Made by a program: the position numbers and the translations under genes. This document shows, in pieces, positions 1 through 11,039 of a DNA stretch of 64,000 nucleotides. The stretch is from Gnetum montanum (Eukaryota > Streptophyta > Gnetopsida > Gnetales > Gnetaceae), in contig MNCI01010828.1 of NCBI GenBank assembly GCA_015680685.1, positions 657,751 through 721,750 on the forward strand, given 5' to 3'. Position 1 is the stretch's first letter. The number at the start of each line of letters is the position of its first letter. The notes under the pieces were generated by a model, which searched no databases, was not told where the DNA came from, and saw only the letters and a list, made by a program, of their open reading frames with translations.

Positions 1-174
1 TCTTTATTGCCGTACACAACTTGGGTTCAGGTTACAAGCTACTCGAATAAAGAGCCGTTCACTCTAGGACTCCTACTGCGGGCACATGGGAAAAATTCTA
101 ACTTTGGAGTGATCAATTTGCCAGAGCTTCGCTACTTCTAGCCAGGATTGGGAAATGAAGGGAGTGCCGCCTCT

Positions 175-182
175 TATTTATA
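175..182 (-). promoter_or_regulatory. TATA box of the edge LTR
   Basis: The minus strand reads CTATAAATAAG here. The same motif is at the same relative place in the solo LTR (about 17540-17547). The palindrome array lies immediately upstream in the direction of transcription, as expected for a U3 promoter. Confidence 0.6.
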
Positions 183-194
183 GATATGGCGGCG

Positions 195-336
195 GACCGC
201 GATATCGCAGGGGAAGACGCGATATCGCATGGGGTGCGATATCGCGGTGGAAGACGCGATATCGTGTACGCGATATTGCATGGGGTGCGATATCGCGGCA
301 GCCGCAATATCGCGTACGCGATATCGCGGCAGCCTC
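195..336. repeat. Array of about eight GCGATATCGC palindromes in U3
   Basis: About eight copies of GCGATATCGC, or versions with CG changed to CA or TG such as GCGATATTGC and GCAATATCGC, are separated by short GC-rich spacers at irregular intervals. Each copy is a perfect or near-perfect palindrome carrying two CpG sites around GATATC. The solo LTR of the same family has only about three copies (17572-17606), so copy number varies between insertions. Confidence 0.8.
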
Positions 337-352
337 AGGTCGCGTCTCATCA

Positions 353-1170
353 ATTACCTAAAAAGGGACCAAAATTGCTTAAATAATTCTGCAAAAAGAT
401 CAACTTTGTTGTCATAAATTTGTTGTAAAATGTCAACATCTTCCTTATTGAAGACTTTTAGAATAATATTCAATAAATACTATAAAATGTCATTTTTGGA
501 GGTGAAGATATGATCATTAATCTAAATAGCTTACATCTTATGGTAGTTTTGTCTTCCTTTGAGAAAGTCAAAAAAAATTTCTTTGGTAGCTTGATCACCA
601 TTTGTAACTAAGAACTCCAAGCACAAAGATGAGTTCCTTAGCTTTGTAATTATTATGATTAGCAATTTAAAGCTTTGAAAGTAAGCTTATGTTCTTTTAC
701 CATTGTTGAAGGAGATATACTTATTGAGATTAGATTTAGAAAGAGATGCGAAGCTACTAATTTTCTTAGCTAAATAAATTTGATCTAACGTCAAAGTAAT
801 GTAATTATTCCTTTGTCTAGTATTATTCCATGTCAACCAATTAAAAGAGTTAGATGAAAGATAGTTTTGCTTAGCTTCATGCAAGTTAAGTTTATTCTTG
901 AGTTGCAGATTATAATGGAACTTATTGTTATCTAAATTTTATCTCCACTTTTATCCTTTAGATTTTCTATCATTGGTTGTAGGCAAGTTGTAAGATAACT
1001 ACTTCAACAATAATCTTCTATCATTAAGATTACAAGAAGCATAGAACGAAACAAAACCCAAACTTTCATTTGCATAATGAAGCTGAATACAACTACAATT
1101 GCCCAAATTATCATTACCTAGAACAAACTCCTATTTATCATGAAGAAGGATCATTGATCCAACCTTTCGA
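353..1170 (-). pseudogene. Possible LINE endonuclease relic
   Basis: The minus-strand frame 884-687 contains the segment WLTWNNTRQRNN followed by LDQIYLA. This resembles the W/N-rich and RLDR-like blocks of the endonuclease domain of plant LINEs. Further minus-strand text toward 400 is open in short pieces with stops between them. No catalytic residues can be assigned and no element end is visible. It could be chance similarity in AT-rich DNA. Confidence 0.3.
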
Positions 1171-1265
1171 CTCTCATGGGTAGAAGAGACATAGTAACTA
1201 TTAGTAAAAATAAATTTGCAACAAATTTGAAGTCTACATCCTTGTCTTTTAATTTCTTAAATAAG

Positions 1266-1267
<2 letters not shown>

Positions 1268-1317
<50 letters not shown>

Positions 1318-1338
1318 TGTGTGTGTGTGTGTGTGTGT
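1268..1338. repeat. Compound microsatellite (GA)n(GT)n
   Basis: About 23 GA units run directly into about 12 GT units and then a short T run. The open frame across it (a long ER-repeat peptide) only reflects the repeat. Confidence 0.97.
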
Positions 1339-1631
1339 TTTTTTTAAAAGATTTCTATAACATTTTAAAAGAGATGATTTATTGTAAAGGTATAGATGTG
1401 AGAGTATCTCACTCTACAACTAAAGCTCTAAAAGAATCCTTGGATTCAAAACTATTTACTAAAAGGCAACAATTACTTTACCTTTTGACAAAAGAATTAT
1501 TATTATTTGCTACTATTTTCAAAGTTTGCAGTCCTTTAGAAAAACTATGGAATAGACTTGTGTAATCAAAACATAATATTTTCAAGTAACTTGCTCTTAA
1601 TTACCAATATTTTTTCTATGATTTCATTAGT

Positions 1632-2335
1632 CAGATATTAAGATGGAAGGGAAGTGTTTCAAATTTGTTGCTAGAATTGTACAGTGAATTATTATCAATT
1701 CTTATATTAAGAAATATGGTTCATGGTTTGTAAGCCACATTTACTTTAGTTGACTTTTACCTTTTTTTGTTGTGTGTGTTATATTTTGAATGCTCATTTT
1801 CTTGAATATGGAATTTAAATATATACCATCTTACTTCATTGTCAATATTCATTCTCACTTTTAATTTAGTATATTATGAGAGGCCTAATTACCAGGTTAT
1901 GAGTCAAATAAGGTTAAAGTGCTATTTTTCTCTTATTGCAAAAAAAAAACAAAAAAAGAAAAAAAAAGAAAAGAAAAGAAAAGAAAAAGCCTCATATATT
2001 AGATATAATCAATTATTAAGTGAAGCAATTTACCTCTTGGCTAAATATATTTTTGAGATTGACATCTATGATAAGTAAATTTGATTGTGTTCTCTTTGGC
2101 TAAGAATAGAAATTGAAACATAGACAAACATTCTAAAAGAGGAGTACAACTTTGAATCTCTAATCACCTTAAAGATGAGCAACATATTTTCTTGATTACC
2201 ATAGTATTTATTTTTTAAAGACTATATATAATTTTATAATCCAAGGTTTGTATAAGTTATTTGATTATTTTATTAATTGAGTATTAGATTACAACAAGAT
2301 GTATGTAAATTCTATCCTATAGATCAAACTAGTCA
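1632..2335 (+). pseudogene. Paralogous copy of the phosphatase 3' end and downstream flank
   Basis: This stretch aligns with 31131-31803 and then 36931-37003. Landmarks in both copies are AAGATGGAAGG, a TTGAATATGGAATT block, TTAGGTTATGAGTCA or its variant, GTGAAGCAATT, and a final TTAGATTA..GATGTATGTAA block. Only the last codons of the phosphatase reading frame are present, followed by the 3' untranslated and flanking DNA. The copy contains an A-rich expansion (1939-1989) absent from the other. It lacks the foldback and Helitron that interrupt the other copy, so it preserves the empty site. Confidence 0.75.
1939..1989. repeat. A-rich low-complexity tract
   Basis: Runs of A and AAAAG units, about 50 bases long, inside the phosphatase-flank paralogue. 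Confidence 0.85.
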
Positions 2336-2403
2336 AATTGATGTGTTGGTAACAACTAAGATAAAGATTCATAATTAAACATGTTCATCTTGGAGTAGTA
2401 CTA

Positions 2404-2572
2404 GGATGTGTGACCTCTTGAGAAGTTTCAAATTTTATGTATTATCATTCATATGGTTTTCAAGTGAATGTAGATAAAACTAAGTACTAGGATGGGTGCC
2501 CCCTTGGGAAATCTTGAATTTTATTTATTATCATTCATATGGTCTTCAAGTGAATGTAGATAAAACCAAATT
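2404..2572 (+). repeat. Imperfect tandem duplication, about 83-bp unit, two copies
   Basis: Two adjacent units share the run ATTATCATTCATATGGT and then CTTCAAGTGAATGTAGATAAAAC with a few substitutions. The duplication lies inside the LINE relic and repeats the block that encodes the VDKTK-like motif. Confidence 0.85.
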
Positions 2573-3096
2573 GATGATATAAGGTACAAAAAGGTATAAG
2601 AAATAACTATTATAACTTCCATTTTGGAGGGACTAATGTGCAAATAGTAGATTCTTTTAAATATTTGGGTCTTATTTATATGAACAATTACATATGGGGT
2701 AGTGCATTAAAGAAAAAATAGCAGGAGGTATCAAGGCTTTGTATGGTTTCAAAAACAAGTGCAAGGATTTAGGCTTCTGGGCTTTGAAGATCAGAAAACA
2801 AAGTTTTCAAACTATCATCTATCCTACTCTATTGTATGAATGTGTTGTTTAGAGACTTGGACTTAGTGCTAAACTTTGGAAAGATAGTGAAAAAGTACAA
2901 AAAAATTTTATGTGAAGATGAAAACACCTTAGGCAAATTTATTATGTGAATGTGATTTATTACCTTTAGAAGTAGAAACCTTATTTCAATTCATTACATA
3001 TACTCATAGCTAGCATATCTCAAGGTAAGATACATTCTTTAAAGCATTACTTGAGGATTTGCCAGATCGTGTTTAGTATTTTTAGGGGATGCAAAG

Positions 3097-3101
3097 GTTG
3101 A
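3097..3101. repeat. Target-site duplication GTTGA, left copy, element 1
   Basis: GTTGA immediately before the left LTR matches GTTGA at 16427-16431 immediately after the right LTR. Five bases is the usual length for Ty3/gypsy insertions. Confidence 0.8.
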
Positions 3102-4035
3102 TGATGAGCAGCAAGGTACCCCTCTGCCCAACCATATGAATCACAAAGCGTTCACACATGATCTAGTCAAATTCCGTGGACTTTATCATTTTTAGTGCAC
3201 TAGTTTTCTAGGAAGTGAATCTTACCTTAAGGTCAATCATTGTCTTTCCAATTACACTTATGATGTACACTGGTATGGTTAAGTGTAATTGAGGCATTTG
3301 ATTTTTATCATTTTGTATTTTTATGGTTTTGGTGCTTGAAGAGAAATAAAGTAGTTGGACTAATTAAGTTAATTTAACTAATTAACTAATGTCTAACTCG
3401 TCCTAACATAAGTATCCAGTCCCACTTTTTGTACATGTCTTGAACCCACGTATCCACTACTGGGCAACCAAGCACTACGCTATTGGGTGTACCAAGCAAT
3501 AATGCTTCAGGGATTACCAAGTGAATATGTGTTACGCTAGTGGTTGTACTTATGTGTGTAATCTATCTTACTTAATTGCTTCATTAACTTAATTTTTGGA
3601 AAATATTTAATAAATACTTAGAAACATTTAACAAATAATTGAGAACATTAAATGAATAAATAAACTATTTAATTTATCTAAAGTGCTGCAAGGTTTATTA
3701 GAAAGCTTATCTTTATTGCGGCACCCATTGTCATGCTTAGGTACAACAATGCTTGAATAAAGATCCATACACTCAATGACTTCTACTGTGGGCACTCAAG
3801 AGAAAAAATTCTAACTTTCAAATGAAAAAATGCAAGAGCTTCATTGTAACTACAATCTCTCATGCCATAAATTTGTTTGACAGGTGCATATTTATATCTG
3901 AAAGTCAACATTGCTTTGACAAGGCCTTGTCAATGCATGATATGATGCATCGTCTAGGCCTCATTGATGAGGCCCAGTCAATGAGGCTACGTTGATGAGG
4001 CCTCGTCAATGCAACCAATCGAATGTGACTCATTA
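3102..4035 (-). repeat. Element 1 3' LTR (left)
   Basis: Starts TGATGAG and ends TCATTA, a one-base change from the family terminus TCATCA that gives 6-bp inverted ends. It aligns with 15499-16426 throughout with many substitutions. The minus-strand TATA (ATATAAATAT) is near 3889-3897. Upstream of it lie several palindromic units of the form GATGAGGCCTCRTC (3916-4012). Confidence 0.85.
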
Positions 4036-4060
4036 TACCACCACGACTAAATGAAAACTC
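4036..4060 (-). other. Degenerate polypurine tract of element 1
   Basis: The minus strand reads GTCGTGGTGGTA just before the 3' LTR. The matching position in element 2 is a clean CATGGGGGTA run (41132-41142), so this is the same tract with substitutions. Confidence 0.5.
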
Positions 4061-4256
4061 ATCCTAAAGTTCTTTTACAAAATCTGGAAGGTATGGGATT
4101 ATTGATTGACTTTTTGCAAATAAAATAAATTGATTGACTTGACAAAAAATGGAATGCCTGAGTGTACATATCAACACATTACAAAAAATGATGGTGTTCA
4201 AGACAAAAAATTGAACACCATAACACAACTCTTCAAAATTGGATAGCACATTTCTT

Positions 4257-7137
4257 GATGGCATGAAGTTGGATGGAGAAGATCAGATGGTCCTAGGTAG
4301 TGGTGGCTCTTAAGGCTCCCAAGGACCTTCACCAACTTCACGCATGGGCAGTGGTCGAGGTGGCTATAGTTTTCTTACTACTACTGTAACTTTAGGCAAG
4401 AGGTAGAAAGCATTTAGTAGTGCTTTCATTTTCTCTTCCTTGCCTCTAGGATCATGCACCATCCATGCATCTTCGCCAATGTGATTTGGAACGGGCATAT
4501 CCCAAGGACACTAGATTGCTAGAAATAGCTCCTTTGCATTAATGAACCAGGCAATGAACTATTTGTGTTCAATGTCGAACACCTTGATTGTGTCCTTCAA
4601 ATCCTAGTAATCATTCATCCATTTGGCTAAGTTCTCAGCGATTGATCATTGCTCTCTAAATTGTGCTATAAGAACTTCGAGTTTAGCATTTGCACTCTCA
4701 AGCTTCTACTTGGCATCTTTGTGGTGCTTGAACTTGGCCTCATATAATAGATACGAGCTAGCCACTTGCTTTTTTAACTCTGACCACAACAATCTAGCAA
4801 TCAGCATTTCCAAGTTTGTGTAACGAAGATTGGCCAACTTTATATATTCTGTCATTTCTTCAATTTGCAACTCCTTTAAGCAAATCCCTACTTTGTTGTA
4901 AGCATCGTTTCCATCAATGATGGGTTGCTAGACTTCTCTTCCTTGTTGGAGTTGCTAGAGGGCTTCATTCATTTTTGCCTCTGCCATCTGAATGTGTTTT
5001 TCAATAACTTCCTTCTACAAGACAACTCGGTCTCTGTAGTGGCTTTTCACTTTTTCAAACTTTAGAACCTCATTCTTCCAGGTGGTGATTTTGATGGCAG
5101 AATTCTAGTGCAAGGCACACACTTCCTCCATTGATAGATTTTTATTCTCTATGGTCAATCTCCTCAATTCAGTGTTCACCCTAGCAAGCTGCTCTTGTTG
5201 TTGATGAATAAATTCTTGCATTTGGTCCTTCTGAGCATCAACATTGCATAAGCGATGATTCTATGTGGCCAGGGTCTCGTTCTCCTAGTGTAGCTATGCC
5301 AAGTCCTTTTGAATTGAATACATATTTTCTTCAGCTATGGACTAGTTGAAGATGGCTGTTATTGCCTCCTCCTTAGCCTTCTAGAATCATTCCTAAAGCT
5401 ATTTGAAAGCTTCATCTCTTGTTATTTCTAGGCTGAGGATTGTAGGATCTACGAGTTAGGCAAGTAGTTTAGCAACCTTTGTGATCAAGCATTGATTTCA
5501 TTCTTGGGTTGTTTCAAGTTGCCCCTCCAAAATAATGCATTTGCCCCTTGCATTCAGCAACTTTGATTGGGTTGTAGTGATGTCTTCCAAAAAATCAAAG
5601 ATACCTAGAGTCGATTACCTGATTCCCACCAGTCGTTCAAGGAATTCTTCATACTAGTCTGCATTTAAATTTTTTCTAACCATGCCTATGGATGTTTGCA
5701 CATCTTGAAGTGTAGATATGTTTGGTATAGACACCATGGGTGCATTTAGTGCTTCAACGACATAGTCAGCAACAACTTCAGTCGTCGTTTCCTACCCTTG
5801 GTGCTACATCACCAAGATAGTTGCTCCTTCACCTTCCTCCAAACATATCCAGAAGGTAGTGACATTTATAGAGATTTTTGGAAATAAATGGTATTGCGAT
5901 AAAGACACTATCACCTTCCAAGCATTAGGATCCAACCTCACAGGTAGCTATGTTCATTAGGTAGAGAAGATTGATCCACCTCTCTTCAACTGGCTAACTA
6001 TTCGGGCCACCTCATTCAGGTGACTCATTGTTGGTTAGTATATAGATGGATCTACCCCACTCATTCCTACATGTTGCTCTTATTCTCTCAAGAGTTCTTA
6101 GATTGTGTGCAAATGCTCAATGGTTGCACAGGCCTATGATGTTGTTTCTTACGTGGGTGGTGGAGGCAGCTGCTCCTCTTCTTGGGTCATCGTTGGCATC
6201 TTGTCTTTCATGATCTTTGATCATGAGGCCAAAGGAGCATGCCTGATGGTATCATTGGAGTAGTAGACGATACCTACCTATTTGCAAAGTTTCCAGATGA
6301 GGCACAGAAAGGGCATGGTTTTCCTTCCATGTTCACTTTCCTTGAAGCACTTTTCGATCTCTAAGTAGATTAGTTGTGGAAGGTTGGTGGGGAAATTTTC
6401 ACTTAGAGTAGCGCATGCTTGGGCAAAGAAGGAAGTCACCTTACTTGGCCTCACCATTGGATTGAGGTGATTGGCTATGATTTTAAAATAGATGTGCTCT
6501 GCTAGTGTGAGCATGCCATACTCCTTATGATCAACCCCATAGCATCATTGGATCCACTTCCTCTTGGCTTCAAGATCTTCTTTTATGGATAGTTCTACTA
6601 GTTATGTCTTGGTGTTAGGCAACCCAAGTGCTTGTTCGATAGCTTCTGCCAAGTAGGATACTTGAATGTCCTTGATTTTGACAATAGACCCTAGCCTTCC
6701 ATTGCTTTAGAAGAGATATGTCTCTTCCATGTACCATTCCCCACTAGATGTGATTATTGGCCACATAGAAGAGGTTTGTAGCTGAGTCTTAACATCTGTT
6801 GGAGCTTTTTCAAGGAATGGTTCTAAGTTGACCTCTTAAAGGATTGATCATTGGATCTCTTAGAACTTGATGATATCTAGGCAGGCTTGAGTCAAAGTGA
6901 CCTCAAGCCTTAGCATAGGTCCAGACACTTCTCTTTACTGTGATTGTTCAGTAGGCATTTCTTCTTCTAGAATCTGTCAGTAGATTTGACTTTGGGCTCC
7001 TCACAAAGAGGTCTTGTTACATGGGTTGCTTCTAGCAATTCTTGGACTTGTTCTTGTTGGCCCCTTCCAGCTCTAGGCCACTTCTCCCATGGTTGAGAGG
7101 ATTCTCCTTCCTATGGGTGCTTTTGTTTTGGTGCCAT
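4257..7137 (-). pseudogene. ORF3 of element 1, long coiled-coil-like protein, broken
   Basis: A reading frame of about 950 codons starts at ATG 7137 (MAPKQKH..) and runs toward the left LTR with many stops and some frame changes. The N-terminal third, 6514-6278, is open for 78 residues and contains a PQLIYLEIEKCF..FLCLIWKLCK segment that recalls the conserved domain of plant transposon-encoded accessory proteins. The rest is rich in E, K, Q, L and A with heptad-like stretches (for example around 5230-5140 and 4900-4700), suggesting a coiled coil. No signal peptide or transmembrane segment stands out, so env is not supported. It sits downstream of integrase, in the usual place for extra ORFs. 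Element 2 lacks it. Function unknown. Confidence 0.5.
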
Positions 7138-7584
7138 CTATAATCACAATGAGACCACAGGTTAGCAATCATTATGTAACTTAAAGCAATTGGGATATTT
7201 GTATCTCTTAAGGATAGTTACACTTGGCTAAGTTTTGATTATGGATGATTTAATTATTTCAATTATTATCTATTTATGTGTTATCATTAATAAATCATCT
7301 TAGAGATTGTTGGAAGGGTTAACTATCGAAAAAGTTGACGTTTATATGTTGTTAAGATTATTAATCCTTTGGGAAGTTAGAAAAATTTCCAAAAAAAAAA
7401 ATATTTCACCAATTTTTCATTAGAAACCTTAAGGTTTGTGGCCTCTACAATAAAGATCTTACCTCTAGTAAGTTTAGGATCGAAAAATGAAGTGATTTGG
7501 ACAAATGGTTGGGAAGTAATGGGCTCTGAAAAATTGCAAAAACTCCCCATGTGTTATGAGGAAAATGTCAAAAATTCCTAAGTG

Positions 7585-7695
7585 CACGATGGTATATATA
7601 GGATGTAAGCATTGCATTGATGAGGCCTTGTCGATGGGGCCTTATCAATGTGGTCAGTTGTGTCAATGAGGCCTCGTCGATGCAGTTGTTGACCA
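7585..7695 (-). promoter_or_regulatory. Internal U3-like promoter upstream of ORF3
   Basis: On the minus strand a CCTATATATACC box (about 7591-7602) is preceded by palindromic units of the GATGAGGCCTCGTC type at 7616-7680. The same combination, in the same order, forms the U3 of this element's own LTRs. It lies about 450 bp upstream of the ORF3 start. Direct observation is limited to the motif arrangement; promoter activity is inferred. Confidence 0.45.
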
Positions 7696-9327
7696 TTGTT
7701 GACTTTGGTCAGACTTGCAAAATACAAGGAATTTTTGAATGAAATTGGGGTCAAATGAAAGCTCAAAAGGATAAGAATAGTATGAAAACATGAGAAGAGG
7801 ATGTTGAAGCTCATAAATTTGAAAAAATGGAGAAAAATTGATTCAAGGGATGAATGAAGTAAAAGGTTAAGGAGCATTGAATAGAATACCCAATGGAACA
7901 TGCAAAAGATATAATTGTGGTAATGTTAAAGGTAAGGGACCTTAACTAACCAAACCAAGAGATATGCAAGTGGATACTCCCCATAGTAGGCTCATGCCAT
8001 TTTTGTCGTTGCATAACCTCAACTGAAGAGTTCGTGGGCCTGATAGTTGATTTAGTAATTATGAAAAGTTAAGGACCAACCAAAAAGAATCTACTCAAGA
8101 ATCCAAACACATCAGACCAAGACATAGAGCATAACATAGAACATAGTAGTGAGGTGAGTTATGGTAGCTTGGATGGATGATAGAGAAGGTGGAATGGAGT
8201 TTCAAATTGATGTCATAAGAAGTCCCTTGTGGAATTTGTGTTTAAAATGACTTGGAAAGATCCATCCTTAGTCCAAACTAAGACCAATCGCTTTTAGTGA
8301 CCTCACATTGCCACTCTAAGACCAATCCACCCACTCGAGACACAAGAGTGCTTCCACAAGGCAACCACTATTCCATAAGAAGAAAAGAAGAGAGAAGTAG
8401 GAAGTGAGAGAGGGCCTTAGTTAGAGGGGACCTTTAGGGATAGGTGCATGTCCTTTTAGTTCCATAAGCAGTGCTTCTAGCCCATTTATTTGTCCAAGGG
8501 GTGTGCTTTGAATTCCCATCATTTTTTTGAATTTTTGGATGAGAACCACACCATGCAAAGACTTATTTGACTTCCTATTAGTGGTTGGCATGGAATGGTA
8601 AGAAGTCCATAAAAAACACTCAACCACTCAAGCAAGTAGAAGAGTACAAAGAGTATTGAGTCCCCTTGAAGTCACACCCTTTTCAAACCTTTTGAATCCT
8701 ATTCTAGAACTACCAAGGTCAGCAATTGATTAAAATTTTCTTTAATGGAAGGGATCTTAGATTTCCAGAACAAGGAAAATCATAGAGTTCATTAGATGGG
8801 TGGATGACATGGACTCATTGCTTGTTCCATGAAAGATAAACCATGTCAAAGTCATCAGGAATTAGAATTCAAAAATAGAAACTAGACATTGATAATCACA
8901 ATATTAAGCACAAACCATCATTAGTAAATAGCAACAGTGACACTATGTCTTGTGATAATAAAGCAATTTTATCAGCAAAAATAAGAAAATATCACACTTG
9001 CATCAAAACAAAACAAAGTAAAATATATAAGAAAGTGTAAAATAATCAAAGAAAGGTTCAAAGATATTAATAATGGTGTAGAATTAGAAAAATCTAAAAA
9101 TAAAAAATTTGTAAAATAAATAATTTTTAAAATCAAAAATGTGGAAAATAGAAAATTAGAAAAACTAAGAAGCCATGTGGGTTTTAGCATGGATGGCCAT
9201 CTCCCCCACAACTGAGTTGGAAGGAGGAGATTTGAAAAATGGAACATGGTTGTCCATTTGTCGAGGTGGTAGTTGCATTGACATCTCTTGGTTTTATGAA
9301 AGGCTTTACTTGTTGGATGTTGACCAA
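7696..9327 (-). other. Non-coding spacer after integrase, element 1
   Basis: About 1.6 kb without a supported gene. Several blocks align with 41750-43020 in element 2, for example around 7940-8060 against 41750-41850 and 8440-8620 against 42270-42460, showing that it belongs to the element. Open frames here are short and A/T-driven. Confidence 0.6.
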
Positions 9328-10400
9328 CTACTTTTTATTTGGGCTTTCAGGCTTGTAGATTAACATGATCCTAGAGAGAAAGGTTTGATCAATTATATAA
9401 GGTCCTTCCCATAATGTTTGGAATTTTTCCTTTTGAGGTACATATGTGGGGTTCCAATAGAGAACCTGATATCTTGGTTGAAGTTTTACTCTCTTGATTT
9501 TGAGGTCATGATGTTGCTTATTGAATGCCTTGTGCACCTCATTCAAGGATAGGGCCACTAGTCAATTTTTATCTGGCACATTCACGTTGATCAATCTTTC
9601 TTTCTGTGCTATACTTAGGTCAAGATTTAGATCATAGGCTATTGAGAGTGTACAAAGCTCATATTGGATTGGAAGTGTTGGAAGTTTTTCATACACTAAC
9701 TCATAGGGAGAATAGCCAATAGGAAGCTTCGATGTTGAACGATAAGCCTAGAGAGCATCATTAAGTTTTGTACTTCAATCCTTCCTATATTTGCTAATGG
9801 TTTATGTTAGTATTTTTGTGATATCTTAGTTGGTTACCTCTGCTGACCGTTGGTTTGGGGGTGATAAGGTGTTGTTAATTTATGTTCAACCCCCAAGCAT
9901 TGCATCAATTTTCTAAAAGTGGCACCTATGAAATAAGTTCCATTATAAAAAATTACTGAATGTGGCACCCCAAACCTATTCACAATATCTTGTTGTATGA
10001 ATCTTGCAGCAGTGGATGATGTACAATCAGTAATGGCTACTACTTCTACCCATTTTGTGTAGTAGCCAACTGCTACTATAATATATGCCTTTCTGTTGGA
10101 CATGGGTGTGATGGGACCCATGAAGTTAATGCCCCATATGTCAAAAGGTTCTAGTGGCTGAATCCACTGTTGAGGACCTTTCATGCTAGCGGTCATCCCC
10201 TTGTCTTGTTGACTTCACAAAACTTGATGAATTAGTGGGCATCCCTAAATATTGTAGGCCAATAGTATCTTTCCATTAGGATTTTTATGGCCATGTGTCT
10301 CCCTACATAGTGGCCTCTGCAAGGCCCTTTGTAAGCATCCTAGAGAATGCATAGTTGATCTTCGTCAGAGACACACCAACGAATCAGTTCATCAGCACAC
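9328..10400 (-). pseudogene. Integrase of element 1, inactive
   Basis: The minus strand encodes, in order, a zinc-binding region (10384-10200, with a YYWPTI block) and a core domain (10196-9834). The core contains WGINFMGP, YTKWVEVV, RFGVPHSVIFYNGTYF and HPQTNGQ. A C-terminal block (9558-9328) ends in FQTLWEGPYII. In active relatives the first motif has Asp where this copy has Asn (GINF), and the second has Asp where this copy has Tyr (FYNG), so two of three catalytic acids are gone. The normal role is insertion of the cDNA into the genome. Confidence 0.8.
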
Positions 10401-10619
10401 ACCTTGTAGAGGTGTCCATTAATTTCCATGAAGTATTTGGATCGATGAAGAAATTATTGTTGTTTTTGAAATCCAAATCTTGTGGCATCTCTCGAGTGAG
10501 AAGATAAGTGAGGATGCCATTATACCATGTTGTTTTTGTAGGTGTTTGTTCATTTATTACTCTTGTAAAGAGGAATTTGTTTGGGAATTGATTAGAGAGT
10601 GGGCTCTCCTCCTCTTTAT

Positions 10620-11010
10620 TATCCCATCTTAAGTGAGAGAGGTGGTTGAAAACCACATTCTCAATTCCTTTTTGATCTACCATCATGAGATTGAATTCTT
10701 ACAAGATCATGAGCCACTGTATGATATAAGGGCTCATCGTTGGCTTGTTCATGAGGAAGTGGATTGCACTATGGTCCATGTGCAAAAATACTTTGTAATC
10801 AAGTACATAGTGCTTGAAATTTTCTAGAGTGCACACCATTGCTATTAGTTCTTTCTCTATGGTGGTGTAATTTAACTATGCTTCCACAATGCTTTATCTT
10901 GCATAGTGGATGTAGTATGGGAATTTCTTGTCATCCATCCACATGAGCACTACTCCTAAGGCATATTTAGATGCATCCATCATGATGTGGAAAGGTTTAG
11001 ACTAGTCTGG
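10620..11010 (-). pseudogene. RNase H of element 1, degraded
   Basis: Minus-strand text includes a YALGVVLMW block, a YTTIEKE block and a HMDHSAIHFLM block, the order seen in the RNase H region of Ty3/gypsy polyproteins. Stops interrupt it. It is fused in frame sense to the reverse transcriptase upstream and to integrase downstream, as in a gag-pol polyprotein. The active enzyme degrades the RNA strand of the RNA-DNA hybrid. Confidence 0.65.
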
Positions 11011-11039
11011 TGCTCGTAGGATTGGTGTTTCTACAAGTT

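Larger units (their letters stand above)
1..352 (-). mobile_element. LTR fragment, Ty3/gypsy family A, cut by window edge
   Basis: This is the U3/R part of an LTR read on the minus strand. It aligns by eye along its whole length with the right half of the solo LTR at 16848-17630: the shared text begins at TCTTTATTGCCG and includes the CTCTTATTTATAG block and the palindromes. It ends in TCATCA at 352, the same terminus as the other LTRs of this superfamily. The bases after 352 are not pyrimidine-rich, so no polypurine tract is seen on that side. It is therefore either a solo LTR or the 5' LTR of an element lying to the left of the window. Confidence 0.75.
2380..3101 (+). pseudogene. LINE reverse transcriptase relic, left part
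   Basis: Plus-strand frames give blocks typical of the C-terminal side of plant LINE reverse transcriptases: VDKTK-like text, then YLGL, then IAGGIKALYGFKNKC, then a block ending TIIYPTLLYECVV and KLWKDSEKVQKNF. Stops and frame changes separate the blocks, so it is dead. The upstream catalytic palm is not seen. The relic stops at 3101, where element 1 is inserted, and similar text appears to resume after 16427. This assignment rests on motif memory and a profile search would settle it. Confidence 0.5.

Noticed and set aside
195-336. CRISPR-like array of short repeats
   Set aside because: The units are 10-bp palindromes at irregular spacing inside an LTR promoter of a plant element, with no cas genes.
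1176-1565. 129-residue open frame with long ER repeat
   Set aside because: It is the translation of the (GA)n(GT)n microsatellite with random AT-rich flanks.
4257-7137. ORF3 as a retroviral-type env gene
   Set aside because: Its position fits, but no signal peptide, transmembrane anchor or Cys pattern is visible; the text looks coiled-coil and soluble.
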